DNA from: Albidovulum aestuarii
GTDB lineage: Bacteria > Pseudomonadota > Alphaproteobacteria > Rhodobacterales > Rhodobacteraceae
Assembly (NCBI RefSeq): GCF_029961185.1
Contig: NZ_JASBQQ010000009.1
Coordinates: forward strand, 148,412 to 212,411
Reading direction: 5' to 3'
Length of the DNA: 64,000 bases
Shown: piece after piece, positions 17,166-25,911 of the stretch
How the letters are laid out: each line of letters starts with the position of its first letter
Position numbering within the stretch: the first letter of the stretch is position 1
The notes under the pieces: generated by a model
Databases searched by the model: none
What the model was told of the DNA's origin: nothing
Seen by the model: only the letters and a program-made list of their open reading frames with translations
Translations under genes and position numbers: made by a program

Positions 17166-18440
17166 ATGCTTCGGGCGGGTCCTTTTCCTGATGGATCACA
17201 AGTCGATGGAAGACAGGTGAGCCGGTCTATCGATCTCATATTTGACGGATTGTCAGCGCCGGTTCGGCTGAACGGTTGCGAAGAGTTGCTGCAGCCGATC
17301 CGGACCATCCTGCCCCATTGGCCCTTTGCGACAATGCCATCGGCAGATGCTGAAGAGCCGATTGCGATAATCTCGCCCGCATCGCGTGGCCGCTATTCCA
17401 GCGTCTGCCTGTCATCTGGTGGCAAAACCCGGGTCTATGACGCCATCGACGCCGTCTGCGACATGATCGTGGAACTGTCGTGGGAAATGCTCCGGTCGGG
17501 CCAGTGGCTGATGTGCCTTCATGCTGCGGCGATCGAGATGGCCGGACGGCTGGTGATCGTTCCGAATGTGCGGCGCGCGGGCAAGAGCACGCTGACGGCC
17601 TGCCTCGCCCGGCGCGGCTACCCGATATTTTCAGACGATTTCGTTCCGGTTCGTCTGGGCGATGATGGCATCCTCATGGGCCATGCCAACGGCATCTGCC
17701 CGCGCCTTCGCCTGCCGCTGCCCAAGGATTTCAGCGCAGGGTTCCGCGATTGGGTCGGGGCCGACCCCGGCCCCGCCAACAGTCGGTACAAGTATCTGAC
17801 GGGCCCCGTTTTGCCACCAAACGGCACTGCCCGTCCGCTCGGCGCGATTGTCATTCTTGACCGGAGGCCGAATGCCCCTACCGCATTGCAGCCGATGGAT
17901 GAGGGCGCCGCCATGAAGGCGCTGCTTCACCAGAATTTCGCTCGCTCGGTCCACTCAGCGACGATTCTCAATGTGCTGAAAGTCCTGCTGTCGGTGATCA
18001 AACCGATGCGGCTGAGTTATGCCAATGCCGAAGAGGCCGCCGACTTTCTGGCTGCGGCCTTCACAGACTGGCAAGGTCCGCCGCCTGTGGCGTCAGATAC
18101 GGAACGGTTGGCCTTCCGCGAAATCGACGAAGATACACTCACAGCGGCACAGCCGGTCTTTTACGAAGACCGCGTCTATGAGCGGGCCAGCGGCATCACC
18201 GAAATGTCCATGAACGGTCACCACTACCTGACGGATCGTTCCGGCCTCGGCATTCACAGCCTGAATTCGGGTGCATTGGCAATCTGGCGCCTGCTGGAGG
18301 AGCCGATGCGCCTTACGGATTTGTCCGCGGTGCTGTCGGCCGCCTTCCCGGATGTACCGCACGAACAGATCGCGGAGGACTGCGCTGACGTACTGCGCCG
18401 CTTCGTCGAAAACCGGCTGGTTACCTCGCTGGAAGAGTGA
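17166..18440 (+). CDS. HPr-kinase-like protein fused to a PqqD-like domain
   Basis: A 424-residue cytoplasmic protein. Residues ~115-300 resemble HPr kinase/phosphorylase-related kinases: LHAAAIEMAGRLVIVPNVRRAGKST (K140 in the P-loop) and SDDFVPV (D157, D158). The P-loop is atypical, with NVRRAGKS in place of the usual GxSGxGKS. Residues ~338-420 look like PqqD, the small peptide-binding chaperone (RRE) of RiPP pathways: a short beta-rich part, LNSGALAIWRLLEEPM, then LSAAFPDVPHEQIAEDCADVLRRFVENRLV. HprK-related kinases and PqqD proteins co-occur in poorly characterised systems; a single-chain fusion beside a Ser-rich Tat peptide suggests peptide phosphorylation or handling. The ATG at 17166 has GGAG eight bases upstream; a GTG at 17217 is possible. 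Confidence 0.75.
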   Translation: MLRAGPFPDGSQVDGRQVSRSIDLIFDGLSAPVRLNGCEELLQPIRTILPHWPFATMPSADAEEPIAIISPASRGRYSSVCLSSGGKTRVYDAIDAVCDMIVELSWEMLRSGQWLMCLHAAAIEMAGRLVIVPNVRRAGKSTLTACLARRGYPIFSDDFVPVRLGDDGILMGHANGICPRLRLPLPKDFSAGFRDWVGADPGPANSRYKYLTGPVLPPNGTARPLGAIVILDRRPNAPTALQPMDEGAAMKALLHQNFARSVHSATILNVLKVLLSVIKPMRLSYANAEEAADFLAAAFTDWQGPPPVASDTERLAFREIDEDTLTAAQPVFYEDRVYERASGITEMSMNGHHYLTDRSGLGIHSLNSGALAIWRLLEEPMRLTDLSAVLSAAFPDVPHEQIAEDCADVLRRFVENRLVTSLEE

Positions 18441-18465
18441 GATCGGGCGGGCGACCGGATTATCC

Positions 18466-18603
18466 TTAGCACTTCGACGACAGTGCTGGAACATCCGTAC
18501 CTGTGCAGATGTCCTTGTTCCAGGCGTGTCCCGTTTCGGCACCCGCTGCGGCCAGGACAAGGAACATCAAAGCTAGGCCGAAAAATTCACGCATGACAGA
18601 CAT
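18466..18603 (-). CDS. Putative 45-residue secreted peptide
   Basis: A short open frame convergent with the kinase/PqqD gene. It encodes a typical Sec signal peptide (MREFFGLALMFLVLAAAGAE, following an alternative start MSV) and a tiny mature part of about 17-23 residues with two cysteines, ending LSSKC. The second ATG at 18594 is an alternative start. The ribosome site is weak. The clean signal-peptide pattern and paired cysteines support it; the small size and lack of any recognised homologue limit confidence. Confidence 0.45.
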   Translation of the reverse strand: MSVMREFFGLALMFLVLAAAGAETGHAWNKDICTGTDVPALSSKC

Positions 18604-18703
18604 CCCGCCGGTTCGGTCACCGCCGACTATGGATCGCTTTTCTTAAGGCACTGTTACCGCGTCGCGAATCGTTGCGCTTTCAGAAGGTTAGCGGATCAGG
18701 CGA

Positions 18704-19129
18704 TCAGCTGCGCCGCGTATCGCTCAGTTCCATCTCTGCCTTGTCCCCGGCCTTGCGTTCGGCCGCTGCCCCGGGCTTTCGCATCATCACGAAACGCCCC
18801 GCCCAGCCGGGCTGCGAGGGAAAGAACCAGCGACCCTCGACCCGGGTCAGATTTGCATTGGCGCGACCCGAATAGATCGGGTGGTCGTCTGCCTCAAAGC
18901 CAAGATAGGTCTTGGTGAAATGCACCGAGCCATTGGAGTGATTGCCGGTGATGACCGCATGCAGCGTCCCGTCCAGTTCGGGCCGGAAGGTATTCCCCTC
19001 TGTGGTCTCGCCGTTCAGAAACCCGGTATCTTCGATCAGGTCGGCCTCGAAGGGCACAGGCCCGGGTCCGGCGTCGTATTCGTAGCGGCCCAGCCAGCGC
19101 CCGGTCAGTGACGTGAAAGCCCGCGCCAA
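18704..19129 (-). CDS. Conserved hypothetical beta-rich protein downstream of smc
   Basis: A 141-residue protein, 9 bp downstream of smc on the same strand and so probably co-transcribed. It has an N-terminal SLTGRWLGRYEYDAGPG pattern and alternating G/T/V-rich strands through the middle, suggesting a small beta-barrel or lipocalin-like fold, then a charged tail. No signal peptide or catalytic motif is visible. Function unknown. Confidence 0.7.
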   Translation of the reverse strand: MARAFTSLTGRWLGRYEYDAGPGPVPFEADLIEDTGFLNGETTEGNTFRPELDGTLHAVITGNHSNGSVHFTKTYLGFEADDHPIYSGRANANLTRVEGRWFFPSQPGWAGRFVMMRKPGAAAERKAGDKAEMELSDTRRS

Positions 19130-19138
19130 CGGTTCGCC

Positions 19139-22100
19139 TCAGGCGACCAGCGCTTCGGCGCGCTTGAGATCGACGCTGACCAACTGGCTGACCCCCTGCT
19201 CCTGCATGGTCACGCCAAAGAGTCGGTCCATCCGCGCCATCGTCACCGCATGGTGGGTGATGATCAGGAACCTTGTATCGGTGCGCCGCGTCATTTCGTC
19301 CAGAAGATCGCAGAATCGTGTGACGTTCGCATCGTCGAGCGGCGCGTCCACCTCGTCCAGAACGCAGATCGGCGCGGGGTTGGCAAGGAAGACGGCGAAG
19401 ATCAGGGCAAGCGCGGTCAGCGTCTGTTCACCGCCAGACAGAAGCGAAAGGGTCGCCAGTTTCTTGCCCGGCGGCTGGCACATGATCTCCAGCCCCGCTT
19501 CAAGCGGATCGTCGCTTTCGACCAGCACCAGATTGGCCTCTCCGCCACCGAAGAGATGGGTGAAGAGCATACGGAAGTTGCTGTTGACCTGCTCGAAGGC
19601 GGTCAATAGCCGCTCGCGCCCCTCGCGGTTCAGCCCCGCGATGCCCGACCGGAGCTTCTTGATCGCCTCTTCAAGGTCGGCCTTTTCCATGACCAGATTG
19701 TCATGCTCTTCCTGCACCTCTTTGGCGTCTTCCTCGGCGCGCAGGTTCACCGCGCCTAAGGCGTCGCGCTGGCGGCGCAGGCGATGGACATCGTTATCCA
19801 GCGCCTCGGCCGTGGGCATCCGGTCGGGATCGGTATCGAGGCTCTGCAGCAACTCGCCCGGTTCCTTCTCGGTCTCCTCCCGGATGCGTTCAGCGGAATA
19901 AGCCACGGTTTCGCGGGCGGCATCGGCACGGGCCTCGGCACGGGCGCGGGCCTCGCGCGCTTCGGACGCCGCGCGTTCTGCCTCGCGTTCGGCATCGGTG
20001 GCCTGCCGCAGCATCGTTTCCGCCTCGGCCAGTCGGTCTGCGGCGGCCCGGCGGCGGGTCTCGGCGGTGTCGATGGCGTCGGTCAGTTCCTCACGCTTGG
20101 CAGCGATTTCGGCCGGGGCGGCCGAGGCCTCTTTCAACTCCGCCTCGGAGGCGGTCTTGCGCTCGGCCAGTTCCGCCGAGCGTTTCTCGGCTGTCTCAAG
20201 CCGGTGCTTCCAGCCCGAGATTTCCTTGGTGATCTCCTGCCGGCGCCTGGTGCGCGCCTCGCCTTCGCGGCGGATCTCGTCATGGGCCGAGCGTTTGGCC
20301 ATCATCGTCATCCGCGCCGCCTCGACCGTCATCTTGACGTCCTCGACCTCGGCCCGGGCGGCGTCGAGGTCGGGCAGCGCCTTGACCGCGCCTTCAGCCT
20401 CGCGCAGCTGCTTGCGGGCGGTCAGGGCTTCTTCCTCGTACCGCGCCACGGCCAGCCGTGCGCTTTCCAGCTTACCGCCTGCGATGGACCGGTCGGCCTC
20501 GGCTTTGGACAGCGCGCGCGAAGCCTCGGCCATGCGCCGGTCGGCGTCGCGCCGCGCCTCGCGGGCGGCTCGATCGGCCTCGGTCGTCTCGCGCAGTTGC
20601 CGGACGAGCAGGTCATGGGCCTGCCGCGCGCCTTCGGCCCGCCCCGTCGCTTCCTCAAGATCGCGCTTGAGATCGGTCAGGCGATTGAGCTGCTGAAGCC
20701 GAAGCGCAGCGGCGGTCGGTGCGTCCTCGGCACCTGCCCGGAAGCCGTCCCAGCGCCAGAGATCGCCCTCGACCGAGACCAGCCTTTGGCCCGGTTTCAG
20801 AAGCGGTTGCAGCCGCGCGCCATCGGCTTTGTCAACAAGGCCGATCTGGCCGATCCGGCGGGCCAGAACCTCGGGAACGGTCACGTGGTTCGACAGGGCC
20901 GACACGCCCTCGGGCAGGGTCTGCGCCTGACCATAGCCCGGCAGCACCGCCCAGCCGGACCGCGCCTGCGCCTCGACGACGGGGGCGCGCAGATCGTCGG
21001 CCAGTGCCGCGCCCAGCGCCTTTTCAAAGCCCTTCTTCACGGTCACCCGGTCGAGAAGCTGCTTGCCGGTCGCCGCCTCACGTTCCACGAGCTTCTGCAG
21101 CGCCGCCGCCTCGGCCTTCAGAGCCCCCGCCTCGCCTTCGGCTGCGGACAGGGTCGCGCGGGCCTCGGTTTCGCGCGCCTGCGCATCGCTGCGCGCCTCG
21201 TCGGCGGCGACCAAGGCGGCCTCCGCAGCCTCTGCACCATTGGTTGCCGCCGCCTGCGCTTCCTCCGCCGCCTTCAGGTCGGCCGAAGCGCGCGACAAAG
21301 CCGTCTCCGCCTCGGCCGCTGCCAGCTTGGCTTTCGCCGCCTCGGCCTCGTTCTTTTCAAGCGTCGAACGGCTGTCGGACAAAAGCCGGTGCGCCGACTG
21401 GTGGCGGGCCGAAAGGCGGGCCACATCCTCGGTCAGTTCCGAATGCGCGGTTTCGCGGTCCGAAAGCACCCGCGCGGCATCCTGCGCAGCCTCCAGCGCG
21501 TCGGTCAGGCGCGCCTCGTGCCCCTCGGCCGCCTTGACGATCTGCGCCTGCTCCCATTCCAGCCGCCCTATCGTCTCGCCCGCATCGCGGTTGAGCCCGG
21601 CCTCGCGCTCCATGTCGCGGGCAAGCTGCTCGATCCGATTCTGCAGCGTCTCGATGGTCTGAAGCGCGCGGGCCTCCTGATCGTTCAGCGTGTCGCGCTG
21701 GACCTGCAGGCGCTGCAATACCGCCGCGGCAATGGCCTCTTCCTCGCGCAGGGGCGGCAGGGCCTGCTCGCGCTCGCCGCGCGCCTTGGCGGCGGTGCGC
21801 GCGGCGGCCTCGGCCTGCGCCGCAAGCTTGGTGCGCTCGGTCAGACCGGCCTCGGCCGCTGCCCGCGCCTCGTCCGCCTCGCGCCAGCGGCGGTAAAGCA
21901 GCATACCCTCGGCACGGCGCAGTTCATTGCCGATCTCGCGGTAGCGCGCCGCCTGCCTTGCCTGCCGGGCCAGCGTCTGCAACTGGTTGGCCAATTGTTC
22001 GATGACGTCGTCAACGCGCGCAAGGTTCTGCTCGGTCCCGTTCAGCTTCAGCTCGGCCTCGTGCCGCCGCTGGTAGAGGCCGGAAATCCCTGCCGCCTCT

Positions 22101-22594
22101 TCCAGAATGCGGCGACGGTTCTTCGGCTTGGCGTTGATCAGTTCCGCGATCTGCCCCTGCCGCACCAGCGCCGGGGAATGCGACCCCGTAGAGGCATCGG
22201 CAAAGAGCATCTGCACATCGCGGGCCCGCACTTCCTTGGTATTGGCTTTGTAGGCCGACCCCGCATCGCGTGTGATCCGACGCACGATCTCAAGCGCGTC
22301 CTGATCGTTGAAGCCCGAGGGCGCCAGCCGTTCGGTGTTGTCGATGGTGATCGACACTTCTGCGAAGTTGCGCGCCGGTCGGGTCGCCGCCCCGGCAAAG
22401 ATCACGTCCTCCATCCCGCCACCGCGCATCGCGGTCGGGCGGTTTTCGCCCATGACCCAGCGCAGGGCTTCCAACAGGTTCGACTTGCCGCAGCCATTCG
22501 GGCCGACGACACCCGTCAACCCGTCATGGATCAGCAGGTCCGTCGGATCGACGAAGCTCTTGAAGCCGTTCAGTCTGAGCCGTGTGAAGCGCAA
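19139..22594 (-). CDS. smc: Chromosome segregation protein SMC
   Basis: SMC is the ATPase of bacterial condensin. The protein has the N-terminal Walker A (GPNGCGKSN), two long coiled-coil arms very rich in A, E, R and Q, a central hinge around residues 500-630 (beginning LLDRVTVKKGFEKALGAALADDL), and a C-terminal signature (LLSGGEQTLTALAL) with Walker B (ICVLDEVDAPLDDAN). The start is taken as TTG at 22594 with AAGG eight bases upstream. This gives 1151 residues starting at the conserved RFTRLRLNGFKSF; an ATG at 22630 would add 12 non-conserved residues. ScpA/ScpB are not in this window. Confidence 0.95.
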   Translation of the reverse strand: MRFTRLRLNGFKSFVDPTDLLIHDGLTGVVGPNGCGKSNLLEALRWVMGENRPTAMRGGGMEDVIFAGAATRPARNFAEVSITIDNTERLAPSGFNDQDALEIVRRITRDAGSAYKANTKEVRARDVQMLFADASTGSHSPALVRQGQIAELINAKPKNRRRILEEAAGISGLYQRRHEAELKLNGTEQNLARVDDVIEQLANQLQTLARQARQAARYREIGNELRRAEGMLLYRRWREADEARAAAEAGLTERTKLAAQAEAAARTAAKARGEREQALPPLREEEAIAAAVLQRLQVQRDTLNDQEARALQTIETLQNRIEQLARDMEREAGLNRDAGETIGRLEWEQAQIVKAAEGHEARLTDALEAAQDAARVLSDRETAHSELTEDVARLSARHQSAHRLLSDSRSTLEKNEAEAAKAKLAAAEAETALSRASADLKAAEEAQAAATNGAEAAEAALVAADEARSDAQARETEARATLSAAEGEAGALKAEAAALQKLVEREAATGKQLLDRVTVKKGFEKALGAALADDLRAPVVEAQARSGWAVLPGYGQAQTLPEGVSALSNHVTVPEVLARRIGQIGLVDKADGARLQPLLKPGQRLVSVEGDLWRWDGFRAGAEDAPTAAALRLQQLNRLTDLKRDLEEATGRAEGARQAHDLLVRQLRETTEADRAAREARRDADRRMAEASRALSKAEADRSIAGGKLESARLAVARYEEEALTARKQLREAEGAVKALPDLDAARAEVEDVKMTVEAARMTMMAKRSAHDEIRREGEARTRRRQEITKEISGWKHRLETAEKRSAELAERKTASEAELKEASAAPAEIAAKREELTDAIDTAETRRRAAADRLAEAETMLRQATDAEREAERAASEAREARARAEARADAARETVAYSAERIREETEKEPGELLQSLDTDPDRMPTAEALDNDVHRLRRQRDALGAVNLRAEEDAKEVQEEHDNLVMEKADLEEAIKKLRSGIAGLNREGRERLLTAFEQVNSNFRMLFTHLFGGGEANLVLVESDDPLEAGLEIMCQPPGKKLATLSLLSGGEQTLTALALIFAVFLANPAPICVLDEVDAPLDDANVTRFCDLLDEMTRRTDTRFLIITHHAVTMARMDRLFGVTMQEQGVSQLVSVDLKRAEALVA

Positions 22595-22724
22595 ATGCCG
22601 GGCCTTTGATTGATTCCTCCGGGTCTGCAATCCTTGGGCGGACCGGGCCGCGAGTCAATGCTTCAGCCCCGCATATGGCGGCTTGAGGCCGGTTATCCAC
22701 AAGATATCGGGACGCCGTTTCAAA

Positions 22725-22750
22725 GTAAGGTGGGTTAAAACCCACCTTAC
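22725..22750. repeat. Perfect 26-bp intergenic palindrome
   Basis: GTAAGGTGGGTT and AACCCACCTTAC are 12-bp perfect inverted arms around a central AA, between the divergent smc and GFA-GNAT genes. The sequence has the look of a dispersed palindromic intergenic element; a GC-rich relative with the same GGGT...ACCC core occurs after dapA. It could act as a bidirectional transcript end, a protein-binding site or a mobile palindromic repeat. Confidence 0.75.
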
Positions 22751-22844
22751 CAAAGGCCGTACTGTCCGGATCGACCGGGCGCGGTCCGCCCTTGACCGAG
22801 CTTGAATTTGGGCGCCAACTTCCATCGCGTGAGCGGAGGGGACC

Positions 22845-23693
22845 ATGGACGGCGGAACCGGAAGATGCCTGTGCGGCGCGGTGCGCTTTGACTTTGATGG
22901 CGCGCCCAACTGGCAGATGCATTGCCACTGCGAAAGCTGCCGCCGGGCGACGGCCTCCCCCTTCACGAGCTTTCTTGCGGTCAATCACGCGGCATTCCGC
23001 TGGGCGGGCATTCCCCCGGCCGCGCGAGACTCCACGCCCGGGGTCACGCGCTATTTCTGTGCCGCCTGCGGTACGCCGATGGGCTATCAAAGCCCGTCCC
23101 GCGCACATGAGATCGACCTTTATGCCGCAACGCTGGACGACCCAACGGCCTATGCCCCGACCGGCCATGTCCACTGGAACGAACGTCTGCCCTGGCTGCA
23201 CCTGAACGACGGCCTGCCGGTTCACCGCACACCCCGACGTCTGACCGGAGAAGAGGACATGGCCCCGGTCCTGGGCCTTCTCCATGCGGCTTTTGCTTAC
23301 ATGGAAGGCGTGATCGACCCGCCCTCCTCCCTGCACCGGCTGACCGCCGAGGGCATCGCCGGGCAGGCGCGCGAAGGCGAGGTCTGGGTTCTGGAAGATG
23401 CGGGGCGGATCATCGCCTGCCTGTTCCTGACGCCGGAACCAAATCACCTCTATATCGGCAAGCTGGCCGTCGAGGACAGTTTCCGTGGGCAGGGTCTGGC
23501 CCGTCAACTTGTTGGTCATGCGGCTGACAGGGCACGGAAACTCGGGCTGCACCGCCTGACCCTGCAATCGCGCGTCGAACTGACCGGCAACCATGCCGCG
23601 TTTCAGGCGATGGGGTTCGAAAAGACCGGCGAAACGGCGCATGAAGGGTATGACCGGCCAACCAGCTTCACCTTCACAAAGGCGGTATCCTGA
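22845..23693 (+). CDS. GFA-domain / GNAT acetyltransferase fusion protein
   Basis: A 282-residue two-domain protein. Residues 1-~120 form a GFA (glutathione-dependent formaldehyde-activating enzyme/centromere protein V-like) zinc domain with C8 and C10 (GRCLCGAV), C27, C29 and C32 (HCHCESC) and C72 and C75 (CAAC). Residues ~130-282 form a GNAT N-acetyltransferase with the acetyl-CoA loop VEDSFRGQGLARQLV and the C-terminal NHAAFQAMGFEKTG. A GGAGGGG ribosome site precedes the ATG. The stop codon overlaps the start of the next gene (TGATG), so the two are co-translated. The substrate of either domain is unknown. Confidence 0.85.
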   Translation: MDGGTGRCLCGAVRFDFDGAPNWQMHCHCESCRRATASPFTSFLAVNHAAFRWAGIPPAARDSTPGVTRYFCAACGTPMGYQSPSRAHEIDLYAATLDDPTAYAPTGHVHWNERLPWLHLNDGLPVHRTPRRLTGEEDMAPVLGLLHAAFAYMEGVIDPPSSLHRLTAEGIAGQAREGEVWVLEDAGRIIACLFLTPEPNHLYIGKLAVEDSFRGQGLARQLVGHAADRARKLGLHRLTLQSRVELTGNHAAFQAMGFEKTGETAHEGYDRPTSFTFTKAVS

Positions 23694-24190
23694 TGCCGCC
23701 CGTTTCTCGGATCGTCGTGGTTGGCGCGACCCTTGCAGCGACCGGCCCCGCGGCCGCCGCACCTCTCGACGGCAACAGCTACATCATCGAACTGTCGTCG
23801 TCGCAATATAGCAGCGGCTATGGCGAATACCTCGTGCCACCTCTGGTCAAGGCCCTGCGGAAAGAGCGGTGGCGGCAGACGACAGGGACCGAGGCCGACA
23901 TCGTCGTCAATGTCCTGACCGCATCCGATGTCGGACAATGGATGAACACGGCAGAGGGCCGCACGTGGCTTTATACCGTTTCGGTCACGGTCGGCGTGTC
24001 GCCCGGCACATATACGCTTCCACAAGATGGCACCCCCGCTTTTGGCGTACGGGCGGACCTCATCACACCGAATCCGGACCGCGAAGATGAACTGGCCTGC
24101 CTGATCGGACTTGCCGCCCGCACAGCCATCCGGAACTACTCTGCGAAGGGCGTATTCAGAACGGACGGCCAGTCCTGTCTCAGGAAATAG
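23693..24190 (+). CDS. Exported hypothetical protein
   Basis: A 165-residue protein with an N-terminal Sec signal peptide (hydrophobic run IVVVGATLAATGPAAAA, cleavage probably before APLDG). The mature part has two cysteines near the end (C at DELACLIGLA and the C-terminal SCLRK) that could form a disulfide. No family recognised. It overlaps the stop of the GFA-GNAT gene by one base, implying translational coupling, though a periplasmic partner for a cytosolic acetyltransferase is hard to explain. Confidence 0.65.
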   Translation: MPPVSRIVVVGATLAATGPAAAAPLDGNSYIIELSSSQYSSGYGEYLVPPLVKALRKERWRQTTGTEADIVVNVLTASDVGQWMNTAEGRTWLYTVSVTVGVSPGTYTLPQDGTPAFGVRADLITPNPDREDELACLIGLAARTAIRNYSAKGVFRTDGQSCLRK

Positions 24191-24278
24191 CCCCTCCGCA
24201 CGGGGTGTGTGCGTAAATGTGTATTTATGCAAATTTTTGGTGACTTATATCTCCGTTTAATCAGAAACAGGAGCTATC

Positions 24279-24830
24279 ATGTCCCATCCCCGCCTTCTCG
24301 GAATCGCTGGCGCCCTGCGCGCCGGATCGACCAACCGCCTGCTCGTCCGCGAAGCGGCCCGGCTTTTTGGCCCCGCCGATTTCACCGAAGCCGATCTGAA
24401 CCTTCCGCTCTATGACGGTGACGTCGAAGAGCGTGGAATGCCGGAAGCGGTTACGCGGCTTGCCGATCAGATCGCCGCGTCCGACGCCATCGTGATCTCT
24501 ACCCCGGAATACAATTCCGGCATCTCCGGCGTCCTCAAGAACGCGCTCGACTGGGTCAGCCGTACCGGCAAGCCATGGCAGGACAAACCCGTTGCGATCC
24601 TCTCTGCTGCAGCCGGGCGGTCCGGTGGGGCGCGGGCGCAGTTTGCGCTCCGGCTCGCGCTGACCCCGTTCCGCCCCCGCCTGCTGAGCGGCCCGGAAGT
24701 GATGATTTCTGAATCCTACGCGGCCTTCGACGATAATGGCCGCCTCATCGACGCGAACTCGGTCGAACTCCTGGGATCGCTCATGAACGAACTGCGCGCC
24801 GAAGCAGCGCCGCTGGCGGCGGCGGCCTAA
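24279..24830 (+). CDS. NADPH-dependent FMN reductase family protein
   Basis: A 183-residue flavodoxin-like protein. GIAGALRAGSTNR at the N-terminus binds FMN phosphate, and STPEYNSGISGVLKNALDW is the diagnostic flavin/dimer segment of the NADPH:FMN reductase (ChrR/azoreductase/YieF-like) family. It reduces quinones, azo compounds or chromate. Its TAA stop overlaps the stop codon of the convergent MnmC1-like gene (CTAA). Confidence 0.88.
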   Translation: MSHPRLLGIAGALRAGSTNRLLVREAARLFGPADFTEADLNLPLYDGDVEERGMPEAVTRLADQIAASDAIVISTPEYNSGISGVLKNALDWVSRTGKPWQDKPVAILSAAAGRSGGARAQFALRLALTPFRPRLLSGPEVMISESYAAFDDNGRLIDANSVELLGSLMNELRAEAAPLAAAA

Positions 24831-25867
24831 AGGTTGTCCCCGACGCGGAAACCGTCGGGAACCCTATTGAGCCCCTCCAACACCAGATCGGCCATTACGT
24901 CGGCCACTTTCGGCGCCATGCCGAACCCGATCTTGAACCCGCCATTGGCAATGTAATGGCCCGGACGACCGGGCCATTCGCCCAGGATCGGCGCCCGGCT
25001 TTTCGCGCGCGGCCGGACACCTGCCCAGCGCTCGATCACCTTTGCATGGCGCAGGACCGGCATGACCGCCTCAGCGCGCGCGATCACCGCATCAAGCTGA
25101 GCGTCGGTCGTATCCGCGCGGTCGAATGCGCGCTCGGTGGTAGAACCGACACCGACCGTCCCGTCCGCGTGTGGAACGATATGGATACCGTCCGCGAAAA
25201 TCTGCGGCACGTCGCGCGCGTCGAGCGCCAGCAACGCGGACTGGCCTTTGACGCCCGTTCCGACCAGTACCGATAGCTCACGCGACAGATCGATCAGGCC
25301 CTGATAGCCGGTGGCCCAGACGACGCGCCCTTCATGGGGGGCGCTATCATGGCGGAACTCCACGCCCTTCACCTTGAGCGCGGCGGCGAGGCTTTCGATC
25401 GCGGCACGCGGATGAAGGCGGGCGGTAAGCGTGTCGTGGACGAGATAGCCCGTCGGGGTGTCTGGGGCCCAGCGGTCCCCGCCGCCGGCGACCACGCGCC
25501 ACTCGGCACGGCCCTGCCAGAGATCGCGCGCCGACACCTCACGCGTTCGCGCCAATGCCACGGCCGCATCGTCGGCGAGCGGTTGCAGTCGGCCGGCTCG
25601 GCCATAGCCCGAAGAAAGGCCGGATACGGCATCAATCTCAGGCCAGAAGTGTTCGGCCATCATCAGGCTCTCGAACTGGAACTGCTTCTTCGAATTCCAG
25701 TTCTCCGGCGTATGCGGCGCGAGCGCGCCGACGGTTCCACCGCTTGCCCCAGCGCCGGGCCGGAATGGATCGACCACCCGCACTGTCGCGCCGCGCTTCT
25801 GACAGGCCCAGGCGACCGACAGCCCGAAGATGCCCGCCCCCATCACCGTCACATCCAAGATTGCCAT
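24827..25867 (-). CDS. FAD-dependent oxidoreductase, MnmC1-like
   Basis: A 346-residue D-amino-acid-oxidase-fold enzyme with the dinucleotide motif MGAGIFGLS near the N-terminus and FAD contacts near the C-terminus (GVRPRAKSRAPILGEW, then YIANGGFKIGFGMAPKVADVMADL). In E. coli the MnmC N-terminal region is a methyltransferase and the C-terminal FAD domain oxidises cmnm5s2U in tRNA to nm5s2U. Here the gene is divergent, 44 bp away, from a stand-alone MnmD-like gene, suggesting that this is the detached FAD half. A glycine-oxidase/ThiO role is the alternative. Confidence 0.78.
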   Translation of the reverse strand: MAILDVTVMGAGIFGLSVAWACQKRGATVRVVDPFRPGAGASGGTVGALAPHTPENWNSKKQFQFESLMMAEHFWPEIDAVSGLSSGYGRAGRLQPLADDAAVALARTREVSARDLWQGRAEWRVVAGGGDRWAPDTPTGYLVHDTLTARLHPRAAIESLAAALKVKGVEFRHDSAPHEGRVVWATGYQGLIDLSRELSVLVGTGVKGQSALLALDARDVPQIFADGIHIVPHADGTVGVGSTTERAFDRADTTDAQLDAVIARAEAVMPVLRHAKVIERWAGVRPRAKSRAPILGEWPGRPGHYIANGGFKIGFGMAPKVADVMADLVLEGLNRVPDGFRVGDNL

Positions 25868-25911
25868 CGCTGCGCCCTTCGCCTAACTGCCCGACCAGAG
25901 GGGTATGGCAG

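Noticed and set aside
19784..22609. Very long open frame (about 940 codons) antisense to smc
   Set aside because: It mirrors the GC-rich codons of smc in the opposite strand, is rich in Arg/Gly/Leu with no domain, and lacks a ribosome site; smc is certain.
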